Below are positions 1 to 9,743 of a DNA stretch of 24,440 bases, piece after piece. Source of the stretch: Beroe ovata (taxonomy: Eukaryota > Ctenophora > Nuda > Beroida > Beroidae); assembly GCA_946803715.1 (NCBI GenBank), contig CAMPET010000001.1, positions 16,964 through 41,403 of the forward strand, in the 5' to 3' direction. Under the pieces are notes generated by a model. The model saw only the letters and a list, made by a program, of their open reading frames with translations, did no database searches and was not told where the DNA came from. The translations under genes were made by a program, and so were the position numbers. How positions within the stretch are numbered: the stretch's first letter is position 1; each line of letters starts with the position of its first letter.

Positions 1-363
1 GTGTGGTGTTAGAGTGGTGTCAGCAATCAGCGCGGTGTTAGAGTGGTGTCAGGAAAAGCGTGGTGTCAGGGAATGCGTGGTGTCAGAGGGGTGTAAGACT
101 TAGGGAGGAGTTATCAAAAATAGGATGAGGGTCAAGTCACTTGGTTGAAAGATGTCCTAAACTCTGGCCTCAGTACTTGAATAAAAACATGGGTCTACCA
201 TCTAAAGCTGCTCAAGGCCAAGTTTTACCATTTACCCGAAAAATTCCATACTCAATCTTCACAAAAAATCACTGATGACTGACGCAAGAAGTCAGCGTGG
301 TGTCAGAGTGATGTCAGCTTTACCTATTGTTTTTATCAAAACCACCCGAGGGAAAAAACTTAC
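1..363. repeat. GALNT intron with GTGGTGTCA minisatellite copies
   Basis: This stretch is intron downstream (in transcript sense) of the last visible GALNT exon. Bases 1-100 contain five or more imperfect copies of GTGGTGTCA or GTGGTGTTA spaced about 17-20 bp apart, for example around 12-22, 40-50, 60-68 and 79-87. Another copy lies near 299-307. No further GALNT exon was found on the minus strand here. The same core recurs at 18.4-19.1 kb and 20.7-21.45 kb. Confidence 0.7.
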
Positions 364-3300
364 GCTTGTGGGGCTGTTATGCCGAGGGCTCGCTGTGTCG
401 CGTTCAGTGGTATCCACTTGTAGATCAATCCCCAGTGGAATCCACCCTTCTGTACCTCTTGTTGTGAGTTATCCGGATATTCCATCGTTTCGTGCTGGGT
501 GGAGGTACGTGTGGTAACGTGTGGTGTCACGTGATTTCGTGTGGTAACGTGTGGTGTCACGTGATTACGTCATGTAGTGCTGTTTAGTCACGTGATTGTC
601 TCCATTAGTCGCTAGACGACAGCTAGGCTCACAAAAACCGTCGATACATGGGACTGACGTTTATCGCGTGTTAAATGCACGTGACTGACGTAAGTCACGT
701 GCTGTATAAAGCACGTGACACTAACCTTGATGATATCAATACAAGGGCACACGACAGTTGTCGGGCTGTGATACACTCGCTCCAACATCGGTTCCAGCCA
801 GCCGTGTGAACACTCGATATGAGCATCGAAAAACACTAGAAACTGAAAAGGGTGATGTTAGGTTTGGGATTATTTTGTTGTTACAGTTATATTACAGTTA
901 TATTAGTGTTATACCACTGTTATATTACAGTTCTATTACAGTTATATTAGAACAGTTGTAATATTGTTATATCAAACAGTTGTTTAGGATTCATTTTGTA
1001 GAAAATTTGCTACAGTTATATTCAGCGTTTGTCAAAAGCTCGCATCTCTCAGAAACTTTGATTTTCTTGCTAAGATAGGTAGCCTCCATGGAATCTATAC
1101 TTCAATTGATCACTGCAGTACACCACATCATGTAAAATAATGCGAATTCCAGGGATAATTAACCAGAAAATGCTCCAATATATTACCGTGCCTATCATTC
1201 CTTCATGCGACACATTATACTGAATTAGGTCATAGAGTCATAGCAAAGCTTGAGTAGAAACAGGGGAAACATTAAGAAATTGGGACTTAAATCATATTAC
1301 GAAACTTATTATGCGACTCCCACAATATGTGGCAGTTTTGGATGAACGAAGTTTGGCGCAAGACCAAGACTGGTCGATTAACCTCACCCCATTTTATTCA
1401 CAATCGAAAACCGAACGTGTGATGTTGATCGCTTGATAAAGCTGCCGGACCAAATCTCAATTCTGGTGATGTTTAAAGAGCAAACTAGCTCCCCTAAATG
1501 GGGCCAGCACGGTAAAAAGTGGAATCAGAAATAAGTGTGAAACACGTACCTCTCCTGTACTGAACGCGGCTCCTGCCATCCTGGCCTTGATGAGTCCCGA
1601 TCTCTCATCAAGCCGTAACACCTTGACTTTGCCACCCATGAGCGCCACCACATCGTCAAGTGGCTTCCGGATGTCGGCTGAAATGGGGCATATCTGGACT
1701 AACGTTAATATTCGGTTTATTTTGAGTTTGCCAAGAATTAGGGAGCATGGACTATGGAGTGGACTGAAATAATTGCAAATTATTGGTTGGAAGAGAAGTT
1801 TGGGATCCGGAAAAACAGTGTACATTGTACAATGTACACTCTATACTTCTTTAGAATGTATTCTCCCATGGTAAATATCCCTCGCGTAATCTGAAACCCG
1901 CCCTGTTTATTATTGGCGGGAAATTTAATGCCACTTAATAAGTAACACGTCACCTGTTGTAGCAAAACGCCCTCTTACCGAATCATTGAGATACGGGAAT
2001 GGTGATGTCAGATTCCAAAATTCTAACATTGTCACGAAACAAAATATGTATGACTGAGTTCAGAAGTTCTTGATTAAGTACAGCAAAGGCAAATGAGACA
2101 AGACACGGACAATTCTAGATCAATCCTTGAGCATCATAACCTGATTACCTATCATTGTTATTAGAATTGAGCTTCTAGGATCTAAGGACAAACCGAAACT
2201 GTGCTTTGTTTGTACCTAGTCAACAGTAGTGAACAACCTATTAGTGTGAACTGTGACTAGTGAGCTCTTTCGGAATATAACATTGTCTTAATCCTAATGC
2301 CTCATCAGATTAAATGGGTGATAACTAAACAGTGATAACTGATTACTAATAACAATACTGCTCATAGTAATGAGACGAAATAGAGAGTCAATGATGTAGT
2401 GATATAAGAGAAAGCCAATCACGCAACACAGATGTCATAGACACGCACAAACGCACACACACATACATACACACACACACATGAACACGCTTACAGACAC
2501 ACATATGTATGGCACAGACACACACGCACACACACGCACACATACCCAGTGCTAAGTGATCAATCATGGACACTTGATTTAGATAGATGATTGCGATTAT
2601 GTTATAAGCGTGTGAATCCAGGGATCTGGATGTTCTGGAGATTTCGTTCTGCAATCTACAGAATCGTGGACAAAATATATCATTGTGTTTTGTTACTCAC
2701 GATGAGCATCAGTGCTAGCATCGTCCACAACAATGATATCAGCGAGTAGCTCAGGTGGTGTTCTCATGAGGACAGAGTAAATGGACCGTAGGAGAACAAT
2801 CAGATTCTCGTTATGGAAACAGAAGATGACACTTGCTTTGGGCATGTCTGTCGGCCAGCCACCATTCTTACACCTGAGAGAGGGGTGGAATGGTAATGTT
2901 AGGGATTAACAATGAGCCACATCAGCCTGATAATAACTTATTATCAATTATCAGGTTTGTGCATTCCACCACGGGATCAAATAAAAGATCGTGGCAAAAA
3001 TGAAATAATTAAATAATTAGCTCATGAATTGATCACGTCATCTTCAACTCACTGTGGATGTCGCTTGTCTCCAATATCCCGGTTTATAGGAATAGTCTCT
3101 GCCAAGTGAGAGTGATACCCATGCTCATCGTAACCTGAACAATGCGATATTGTGTGGAAACAGAGTCAAAGCAAGTCAACAAGTGATTCAAAATGGTGTC
3201 TGTGTGGGTCAAGAGTTCGTTGAAAATGGATACAATAGGTATGAACAGTGATTCGTGAGATGTCGACAAAGAATTGCATAAGTTTGAAGGTCGTCCCACC

Positions 3301-4860
3301 TTGCTTCCTTATGAACTCCTGATCATTCCCCAGGTCTCGAACCTTCTCCTGGAATTTCTGTTCCAGTTCTTCCCTGGCCCTCCGTAATTTAGCATTCTCC
3401 ACCCAGTTATATTCATACGCCTTACCGTCTGATAGCTTTCCAGGAACCTAAAAATCAATCGTCATTTGAAATAGACAAATGGCACGCGTTTGGAGAATGT
3501 CTTGAGAGTTAAATTTAGGCTATGACCTTTTTAATGTTCTGACTAATTGACCAATCAATTTGATTCAAAAGCCGCCTTTCTAAAGCAGCTAGTCTACTAA
3601 ATTGCTAGACAATATTGGATATCACGTTGCATGCATAATGACCCAAAGGACGCATTAAGGCATATGGCATACATGCTGTTGCATAAATATCAAATCGCCC
3701 GAAAGGTGCCAATATGGGATCATAGGTAAATGGAAACCGTATGGAATCTCTCGGGGAAATCACATTGTAGGTCCTCTTAAATATATGGAACCGTTAATGA
3801 AATTAACCCAATTATACAGAGCCATGCGACTTCGCTCCTATTGTCATGAAAATCAAATTACGCCAATCAGTCTATTTTCGGACTCCAATCATTGGATTGT
3901 TCGCAGTCCAGTGCAGCTTGAATTAATTCTGACACAGTTTTTGCGGAAAATGGGCATCTGTCGACTTTGTTCATTTCGGGTGTTGTTTTGCATCCTAATC
4001 ATATTTTCAGCCACCGCTTTTCTCGGATTCTTCACTTTCATCATCTCCCGTACGACGCAAACAAAGTCAGGATCAGAGGCCAGAGGTATCATGATTGAAA
4101 GATCAGATAATTTGATGGAGAAACTGCTCGGAGTGGACAGAGTGGAAGAGTGGAGGGGAACGGAGGAGGAGAGTGGGGATTCAGAGGAGATGGACCAAGT
4201 GGATGGGCCATTTGGGCCAAGGAATGATGAAATCACTGGGTCTATGATTGATGGACAAGGGTCTCATGGAGTTGTGAAACCTGACACGAAGGATGAAGGG
4301 AATGAGATCATGGCAGGGGACAATCATAATAAGAATAACGACGACCTCCATCGATTGGATGATGACTACTGACGCAGTTCCATGGAGTTTGACAGCACAA
4401 GAATTCAATGTAACCAGACAGAATTCAAGAACTGATGACGAGCGCTACGTATTCAACGACTTTTTTCTGTGATCTTCAGTTTTTTTTCTGTTAATCACTA
4501 AGTCACTAGTACCACTTACCTCAGGTTGAAATTTATTCCGTTTCAATACAGAGTCAATCGCTTCACGACCCCCTTTGAAATACTTTTCATCTTCTGGTCT
4601 TGGTTTAAGGGCAACAGTTTTTCTGACATCCACATCTTCAGGCACGTTCACCTTCGGGAGATAATTGAAAATAATTAAAGAATTAACGTGATACTGAGCA
4701 TATCAATGGCTTATGACGTTGCTATGGCAACAGAAGGAATAGTAACACCAACCTTGATGTGTACTGGGGAGCTGAATGTGGCGATAAGGTAGATAACTAG
4801 GACTGCAACTGCACCATATAATAGCAACTTCTTGATAAGACGTACATTGAATCTGACCAT
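364..4860 (-). CDS. Polypeptide N-acetylgalactosaminyltransferase (GALNT-like), 5' eight coding exons, truncated by window edge
   Basis: This enzyme family transfers GalNAc from UDP-GalNAc to Ser/Thr to begin mucin-type O-glycosylation in the Golgi lumen. Coding exons in transcript order are 4753-4860, 4520-4651, 3300-3447, 3053-3134, 2701-2873, 1550-1677, 726-842 and 364-494. All have GT donors and AG acceptors, phases agree at every join, and together they give about 339 residues. The start begins [11 protein letters not shown], followed by a hydrophobic signal-anchor at about residues 11-29, as expected for a type II Golgi protein. Family motifs visible are FHNE (176-179), VDDAST (206-211), the metal-binding DxH as DAH (263-265), HGWLEP just after it, and GGFHW (313-317) with KWIPL. 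The next expected block (about TMAGGLF) and the C-terminal ricin-type lectin domain are not in the window, so the gene continues past base 1. The stem is short. The precise GALNT subtype is not assigned. An acceptor-like site ends at 4881, so a 5'UTR intron is possible. Confidence 0.93.
511..570. repeat. 30-bp direct tandem duplication carrying CACGTG
   Basis: Bases 511-540 and 541-570 are 29/30 identical. Each copy starts GTGGTAACGTGTGGTGTCAC and contains the palindrome TCACGTGA. It lies in the 231-bp GALNT intron 495-725, just upstream of the splice acceptor of exon 364-494 on the minus strand. Confidence 0.85.
528..717. promoter_or_regulatory. Cluster of six CACGTG E-boxes in a GALNT intron
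   Basis: CACGTG occurs at 528-533, 558-563, 589-594, 678-683, 696-701 and 712-717. The first three are in TCACGTGA context. TGACG half-sites lie between them, near 655 and 687. CACGTG is the core site of bHLH factors such as USF, MAX/MYC and MITF/TFEB. Regulatory use here is inference, because the two left sites are part of a tandem repeat. Confidence 0.4.
877..963. repeat. AT-rich minisatellite, unit about TTACAGTTATA
   Basis: Bases 877-963 carry at least five imperfect copies of an 11-bp-like unit (TTACAGTTATA and variants), with a looser copy near 1010-1020. The array begins about 35 bp before the acceptor of the GALNT exon 726-842 on the minus strand. The rest of this intron (964-1549) shows nothing further. 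Confidence 0.7.
1817..1840. repeat. Perfect 24-bp palindrome
   Basis: The half-site AGTGTACATTGT is followed directly by its exact reverse complement, with no spacer and no mismatch. It lies in a GALNT intron. It could form a cruciform or be a dimeric binding site, but no matching factor is identified. Confidence 0.8.
2444..2547. repeat. Imperfect CA/GT microsatellite
   Basis: This is a run of (AC)n interrupted by AT, GA and CG dinucleotides, inside the GALNT intron 1678-2700. Its minus-strand open frame is rich in Cys and Val only because of the repeat. Confidence 0.9.
3448..4519. other. GALNT intron of about 1.07 kb
   Basis: This is the intron between GALNT exons 4520-4651 and 3300-3447. 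On the opposite strand it holds the open frame described at 3950-4372. No other exon was recognised. Confidence 0.8.
3950..4372 (+). CDS. Hypothetical small membrane protein nested in a GALNT intron (antisense)
   Basis: I do not recognise this gene. An open frame on the plus strand spans 3785-4372. The Met at 3950 (preceded by GGAAA, with A at -3) would give 140 residues. It begins [19 protein letters not shown] and has one strong hydrophobic segment (about residues 9-31), then a Ser/Thr/Arg-rich stretch and a long Glu/Asp/Gly/Asn-rich tail ending in DDDY before TGA. That layout resembles a type II membrane protein with a short cytoplasmic end. The complementary strand also has a 115-residue open frame here, there is no homology that I can see, and no splice partner is needed. 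It may be a real nested gene, a retained exon of something else, or chance. Confidence 0.3.
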   Translation: MGICRLCSFRVLFCILIIFSATAFLGFFTFIISRTTQTKSGSEARGIMIERSDNLMEKLLGVDRVEEWRGTEEESGDSEEMDQVDGPFGPRNDEITGSMIDGQGSHGVVKPDTKDEGNEIMAGDNHNKNNDDLHRLDDDY

Positions 4861-5535
4861 AACAAATTATAAATACCTACCTGTGAGGGGAATTGGTTAG
4901 AATTAGAGAAGAAAATACCCACAAAACATCTGCAAAAGAGAACAGAACAAGGGAAGCTTGTACACTGAATTGGTCCGATATCTGTGGCAAAGTCTAATGA
5001 TTGCAAATGTGCAACGTGTCATAAATGTCGCTAAGGCATTAGTTGTTTCCATGGTGATTCACAGCCGAAGATATTTCAGTGCACACACTATTTCATGCAT
5101 AGGTATGGTAGTAACATTACAGCCAGCCACTGGTTGGGACATAATGGAATTTGAGCTATCTCTTCAAATGGGTGGGGATTAATTATTAAGCTCCTTCATG
5201 CAGAACATAAAATTGGTTTGACAATCATTATAAATCAATTATATGATACAAAGATTAACTAAATAGAAATCCATATCAACAGAATTATCTGATAGCTGAA
5301 CGACAAGAATCATAATTTACAAGTTTACACTTTGTACAGATGCTAAAATACATAGGATGAAAACTAACAATAGAAACTAGATCAACAATAAATTCCTATT
5401 TACAATCTCTGTAAAAGGCAATTATCATGCAAAAAATTATCATGCCAATTGAATCTGATCTGAAATAAAGACTAAAACTAGGTGCAAAACACAGTTCTTG
5501 GAAACACTTTTAAGTTTTATTCGTACTATTGTTTA
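4861..5535. other. Intergenic spacer upstream of GALNT
   Basis: This is AT-rich DNA between the GALNT start codon (4860) and the 3' end of the RING gene. It should hold the GALNT promoter and 5'UTR. A strong minus-strand acceptor (pyrimidine-rich CCCCTCACAG) ends at 4881, 20 bases before the ATG, suggesting a spliced leader exon. No TATA box or other signal is convincing. Confidence 0.5.
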
Positions 5536-5581
5536 ATCTTTATTTGTTGAACTCTGAGCAACCAGGTGGTCTTCGATTTCA

Positions 5582-5587
5582 TTTATT
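5582..5587 (-). terminator. Candidate polyadenylation signal of the RING gene
   Basis: AATAAA on the minus strand (TTTATT on plus) lies 29 bases after the TGA stop. A second AATAAA is at 5539-5544. Either could direct 3' end formation; the second leaves a 3'UTR closer to usual size. Confidence 0.5.
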
Positions 5588-5615
5588 TTACACACCTTGC
5601 TATTGCAAAATCGTT

Positions 5616-8600
5616 TCAAGTCCAAAGTTTAACTTTGAAGAAATGCTGTACATCAGAGTCCTCTGGATTCTTATTGTTTACAGTACAATAAACTGACCGA
5701 AGTACTTTTGTCTTGAAGGCGTCTTCTAACTTCTTAACATAAGTATCAAGACAATTCCATCCCATAACAGCTCCATAACCACAAAGAGCTTTTTCTAACC
5801 TGGGGTCATCATATTGTTCCAATTTCATCAGGATTTGAACCATTTCCCCATAGATGTAAGCATCATCAAACGTCAGTTCATCACTAAACGGAAACTTATC
5901 ATACACATCAACTGCCTCCAAGGTACCACGACAGAGCTCCCCAAGCTCAATGTAAGCATCGTGAAGAGTGCCTTCCATAGCAATTACTTCATTGTAAAGT
6001 GTTTTCTGCTCATCAACATTCTTCTTCCCGATGCTAAGGACACGAGCAAGACCAAGTCTTGGATCCACCATCTTCTCATTAACAGGACCATCTACTGGAG
6101 GCTCCTCCTCCTTTTTGGGCTCCTCAACTTTCGGTTCCTCAACTTTGGTAGCAGTTTGGCACTTGTGACCGGTTTCATTTTTACCACCTCTGGCACCTCC
6201 CCGTGATGGTGGTCCACCTCTCCCACGAGTAGCAGCAGCACCACCCCGGGCAGCCCCACCCCTAGCGGGTGCCCCTCTTTTAGACGGTGCAGCTCCTCTG
6301 GCTGCCGCCCCACCTCTCCCAGCCGCGGCAGTTTTACCCTTTGCTTCAGTTGCCGGGGCTGCTTTAGGAGCAGTTCGCTTCTTGTACCAGTCTAGTTTAG
6401 TGATGCCTTCAGGAACTGTTTTGGCTGCAACAGGCTTACCCTCTGTATCAATAGCTGCTCTATAACAGACTTCTGCTTCAGTGAGTGCCTTAGCGTCCCC
6501 ATTTAGATTATGCAAGGACAAGAGTGCATCACCAAGAGTGGTGAGCGCATGGCCATTGTTAGGTTCTACAAATACAAAGCGTCTGCTAGTTTCAACTTGG
6601 AGTTCGAGAAGTTTCTGATTTCCCGAGTCAGGACTTTTAGCTAAGAGCTTGCTAAGTCGCTTGCTGAAGACATGCACTTGATCTGCTTCAACAATTAACA
6701 AAATTTTATCCAATGCCGAAAAGAGAATAGACTCAATACTGAGATAAGTATCGCCTCGATTGTCTATAGTTTGAAGAATCCTTGGGACAAGATACAACAA
6801 GTCTAGCAACAAATCCATCTTCTTCTTCTTATCACTTGTGATATCAGCGAGATGAATCCAACCCATAAGATACTGAGGCTTGTAGTAACTAAACTCTACA
6901 TCGGCCATCATGATTTTATCAGTTGATGGTCCGTCTCTCTTCACGCACGAAATCCAATGTTGGTAAGACACTATTCCATCACTGATAAGATTCTCAACTT
7001 CTTTATCTGCAGTTCCAGATTGACACAGTGAAATCCCAAGTAAATACCGTAAATGTTTGTTCAGAGGTTTGCCTCCAAGACAGACTTTGAACCTAGCAGC
7101 AGCCTCAACATACTTCATTTGCCTGAGGTAACTCCACGCTAGACAGTAGTTATAGTGATATGATGAAGGTTCCAAAGACACCGCATCTTCGTACTTCTTG
7201 CTAGCCTTCCCCAGATAAGTCCCATCACTGGATGCATTGAAGGAAACCTTCTCAGCTTGAGTGGCCTGTTTAGATTTCCAGGCGTACAGCTCCTGAACTC
7301 TATCAGCTTTGAAGGAATCTCCTTTATCTTTGAGAGCATGGAACTCTTTGTCAAGGGCCTGGAGTTTCTGTGCTAGAGGTGCTCCGCCTGATACACCATG
7401 GAGCTGACAAATTGCATCTATCTCCTCTAACTTGCTGCTATCTCGCGCTTCCTTATTTCCAGTCCCCTGTGCCTGACTCTTCTCAACATTCTTCCCATAC
7501 ACATCGTCGACATTCTCTAGTTCCTCCAGAACAACTCCAAGCCTGTAGTGAGCTTTTGCCGATTTGGAATTTGCAGCAATCGCATTGGCATACGCATGGC
7601 AAGCACTATGAAGAGCATTCCTGATATCACCAACTTCAGCAGATGCAGCTGCCCTCAACTTGAAATAAGCTGCTTCGTGCTTGCTGCCAGCTTCAAATAA
7701 CTCATCAAAACTGTCTCCACTATCGATTCTCAACTTTTTCTCCCAGTTGGTGGCAGTCACAGAATGTCCAGTAAGATCAATGTTTGGAAGACTCGAACCT
7801 TGAAGGCACATGGTTTGGTGACCTGATTCATGACTCTTGTGGTACTTCTGTCCACATGTTTTACAAGTAGCCGTGCAATCAGCATGTTCTGACTCAAGAG
7901 TGGAATGTTTGACATCCATGCAGCACTTCTCACACGTCACTATCCTGCTCTCACACTCCACTGCATGAGATAGCAGTTCACTCTGCTTAACTTTAATGCT
8001 GCAATAGAAACACTCGACTTCCAGATCTAGCAGCTTGCTCCTCAAGTCAGAGTCAACCCTGTCAAAGGGGGGTTCCGATGGTACTTTAGCAGCACATCCC
8101 GGGCAGCTCTTGTCAGTTCGCTGAGTCACAGATAAGCATACGGTGCAGAAGCTATGTCCACATTGGACTAAAGTTAGGGGACATTGGTAGAGACTGGAGC
8201 ACACTCCACATGTCATTTCAGGAGGGGATGGCTTGGGACGATAGCCCGCATCTTCCTTCATTAAATGGACGGTGTAGACTTTCATTGTGCTCTTATCTGG
8301 TGACACAACATTGATCTTAACAGTTGTTTCCATAGAAACCAACGCTATGGGCTTGTCAGGAGCATTTCCATCGATATCAACTGTCATTTTGGGATCTTGC
8401 TTCACAGGTTTGATTGTCACTTCATTGACAGCCCAACCCAAAGTCGCGTAGTATTCACTGATCTTCTTCTGGTAAGGTCTATCAAGCCGTCCAGGATTGA
8501 GTGTCAGGTTGGACAGTTCTGCCAAGTTCGCAGCCAGCTTTGTCACTCGGATCGTATAAGTTTTGAGGGTTCCATCAGGGGCAGAGACCTCTATAAGAAT

Positions 8601-8816
8601 CTCATTCAAACCCTCCTTCAGTTTGATTATCTTCTCATCTCCCCCCTTGTTTCCCTTTATCTGATAACTAGCCCCCGAATCACTCGTCATGCAGTCAACT
8701 TTGCATTGAACTGCAGCGGAGGACAGCAGGACATTGTATTCCGTTACCGAGGCTGAGAACTTTGGGTTCAATCGTCCAGGGGCAAGCTTGAGGAGTTCCA
8801 AGTCGGCATTGTCCAT
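5616..8816 (-). CDS. Single-exon RING-type E3-like protein: cadherin-like repeats, RING, TRAF zinc fingers, TPR, RGG segment
   Basis: This is a 1066-residue uninterrupted frame from an ATG 10 codons after an in-frame TAA to a TGA. Two cadherin-like beta-sandwich repeats occupy about residues 8-93 and 100-187; each starts LxLxPGRL and ends in YT(I/V)xxxK. A complete C3HC4 RING follows (C203, C206, C219, H221, C224, C227, C238, C241). Three TRAF-type zinc-binding units come next (C269/C272/H284/C288, C295/C298/H311/C314, C318/C321/H333/C337). TPR-like helical repeats span about 375-440 and 530-600, a helical region about 640-790. A low-complexity Arg/Gly/Ala segment with several RGG triplets spans about 829-878, a Glu/Lys stretch 891-906, and a helical C-terminus ends the protein. 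The RING implies E2 binding and ubiquitin ligase activity; the substrate is unknown. No signal peptide is seen, so the beta-sandwich repeats are probably intracellular. The lack of introns contrasts with its neighbours. I know no human orthologue with this order. Confidence 0.93.
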   Translation of the reverse strand: MDNADLELLKLAPGRLNPKFSASVTEYNVLLSSAAVQCKVDCMTSDSGASYQIKGNKGGDEKIIKLKEGLNEILIEVSAPDGTLKTYTIRVTKLAANLAELSNLTLNPGRLDRPYQKKISEYYATLGWAVNEVTIKPVKQDPKMTVDIDGNAPDKPIALVSMETTVKINVVSPDKSTMKVYTVHLMKEDAGYRPKPSPPEMTCGVCSSLYQCPLTLVQCGHSFCTVCLSVTQRTDKSCPGCAAKVPSEPPFDRVDSDLRSKLLDLEVECFYCSIKVKQSELLSHAVECESRIVTCEKCCMDVKHSTLESEHADCTATCKTCGQKYHKSHESGHQTMCLQGSSLPNIDLTGHSVTATNWEKKLRIDSGDSFDELFEAGSKHEAAYFKLRAAASAEVGDIRNALHSACHAYANAIAANSKSAKAHYRLGVVLEELENVDDVYGKNVEKSQAQGTGNKEARDSSKLEEIDAICQLHGVSGGAPLAQKLQALDKEFHALKDKGDSFKADRVQELYAWKSKQATQAEKVSFNASSDGTYLGKASKKYEDAVSLEPSSYHYNYCLAWSYLRQMKYVEAAARFKVCLGGKPLNKHLRYLLGISLCQSGTADKEVENLISDGIVSYQHWISCVKRDGPSTDKIMMADVEFSYYKPQYLMGWIHLADITSDKKKKMDLLLDLLYLVPRILQTIDNRGDTYLSIESILFSALDKILLIVEADQVHVFSKRLSKLLAKSPDSGNQKLLELQVETSRRFVFVEPNNGHALTTLGDALLSLHNLNGDAKALTEAEVCYRAAIDTEGKPVAAKTVPEGITKLDWYKKRTAPKAAPATEAKGKTAAAGRGGAAARGAAPSKRGAPARGGAARGGAAATRGRGGPPSRGGARGGKNETGHKCQTATKVEEPKVEEPKKEEEPPVDGPVNEKMVDPRLGLARVLSIGKKNVDEQKTLYNEVIAMEGTLHDAYIELGELCRGTLEAVDVYDKFPFSDELTFDDAYIYGEMVQILMKLEQYDDPRLEKALCGYGAVMGWNCLDTYVKKLEDAFKTKVLRSVYCTVNNKNPEDSDVQHFFKVKLWT

Positions 8817-9743
8817 CCTAGGGAGTGCTTCAGCTGGTAACTTATGTCTTATTAAGATTTAGATATGCTATGTCGCCTCCATTCTAATATCATTGTTTCC
8901 TGATAAAACGTAGAAAGACAACTCGATTGGCTAACCAGTTACAAAGTGGACCTTAACCAACTTTGTAATACTTGATTAGTTTTAACAACTAAGTTTGTAG
9001 AATGCACAATATTTACTTATTTAGAACGCTGACTAATATCTCAACCATGATGTAACTGCTAACACTGCACTGAAAACTATGTCCGGAGTGACTATAGACA
9101 TGCTTGCTGAATGCACATTATATGAGACACAATGACCTTAAAGATCAATAACATTATTCATTTTCTCTTCTAGACGACGGCCATCATTTTATTGAATAAG
9201 ACAACTAATGTATAAATTTGTAAAGCTTGACAGCACAATTTCGTTTATATACACACATAGTCTATGATACATGATAACTTAACAACGTTTACTTTGTGCT
9301 GCAGATCTCTGATAATCAAACAATTAATAGAAAAATTTACAGCGCACGTTCATGGTTTGGAAGCTCAGTAGAAATTAGAAGCTCAACAAAAATGTTTGAG
9401 CCTGAAAAGGTTGGTTTAGAATAAATACTTTTATAGGATACCCTAACCGCATTCTTTACTGAAGAGACTTGTATTTGAAATTCTTATCTGATGTTCACAC
9501 CTATCTGACTAAATAAATACCAATAAATAATTCTGATCTGACTGAATTGTAATAATCTTTGTGCTGTAGGTAAGATCAGTATGTGATCGGTTGGAAACAA
9601 CCACTGCTGGAGAAGGACCGATCCTCCTTGGACCAATAGAAACTTTGTCAGAAATTACGAGAACTGTAGCTCCCTCCCCACTTGACTCAATATCTTCATT
9701 ATTGTGACGTCATAATACTCTGTATGCGGATGACGTCATCACC
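8817..9743. other. Spacer between LRRC49 3' end and RING gene 5' end
   Basis: About 0.93 kb of AT-rich DNA lies between two genes transcribed in the same direction (minus). It must hold the LRRC49 3'UTR and the RING gene promoter. A minus-strand AATAAA is at 9188-9193, and two CRE palindromes lie at its right end. The sequence just before the RING-gene ATG reads CCCTAG then G, a possible 5'UTR acceptor. No coding region was found. Confidence 0.6.
9705..9738. promoter_or_regulatory. Two perfect CRE palindromes (TGACGTCA) 26 bp apart
   Basis: TGACGTCA is at 9705-9712 and again at 9731-9738, five bases beyond the LRRC49 stop codon. This 8-bp site is the consensus for CREB/ATF bZIP dimers. They lie about 0.9 kb upstream of the RING-gene start, so control of that gene is possible but unproven. 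Confidence 0.4.

Larger units (their letters stand above)
1678..2700. other. GALNT intron of about 1 kb
   Basis: This is the intron between exons 2701-2873 and 1550-1677. It contains the 24-bp palindrome at 1817-1840 and the CA-rich microsatellite near 2440-2547. No exon or RNA gene was recognised elsewhere in it. Confidence 0.8.

Noticed and set aside
1-363. Search for the next GALNT exon (about TMAGGLF)
   Set aside because: No minus-strand match was found; the region is intron with minisatellite copies, so the gene must continue outside the window.
2388-2654. Cys/Val-rich open frame on minus
   Set aside because: It is produced by the imperfect CA microsatellite within a GALNT intron.
5814-8756. 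Several open frames opposite the RING gene
   Set aside because: They are shadows of the strongly supported 1066-residue minus-strand frame and have no domain of their own.
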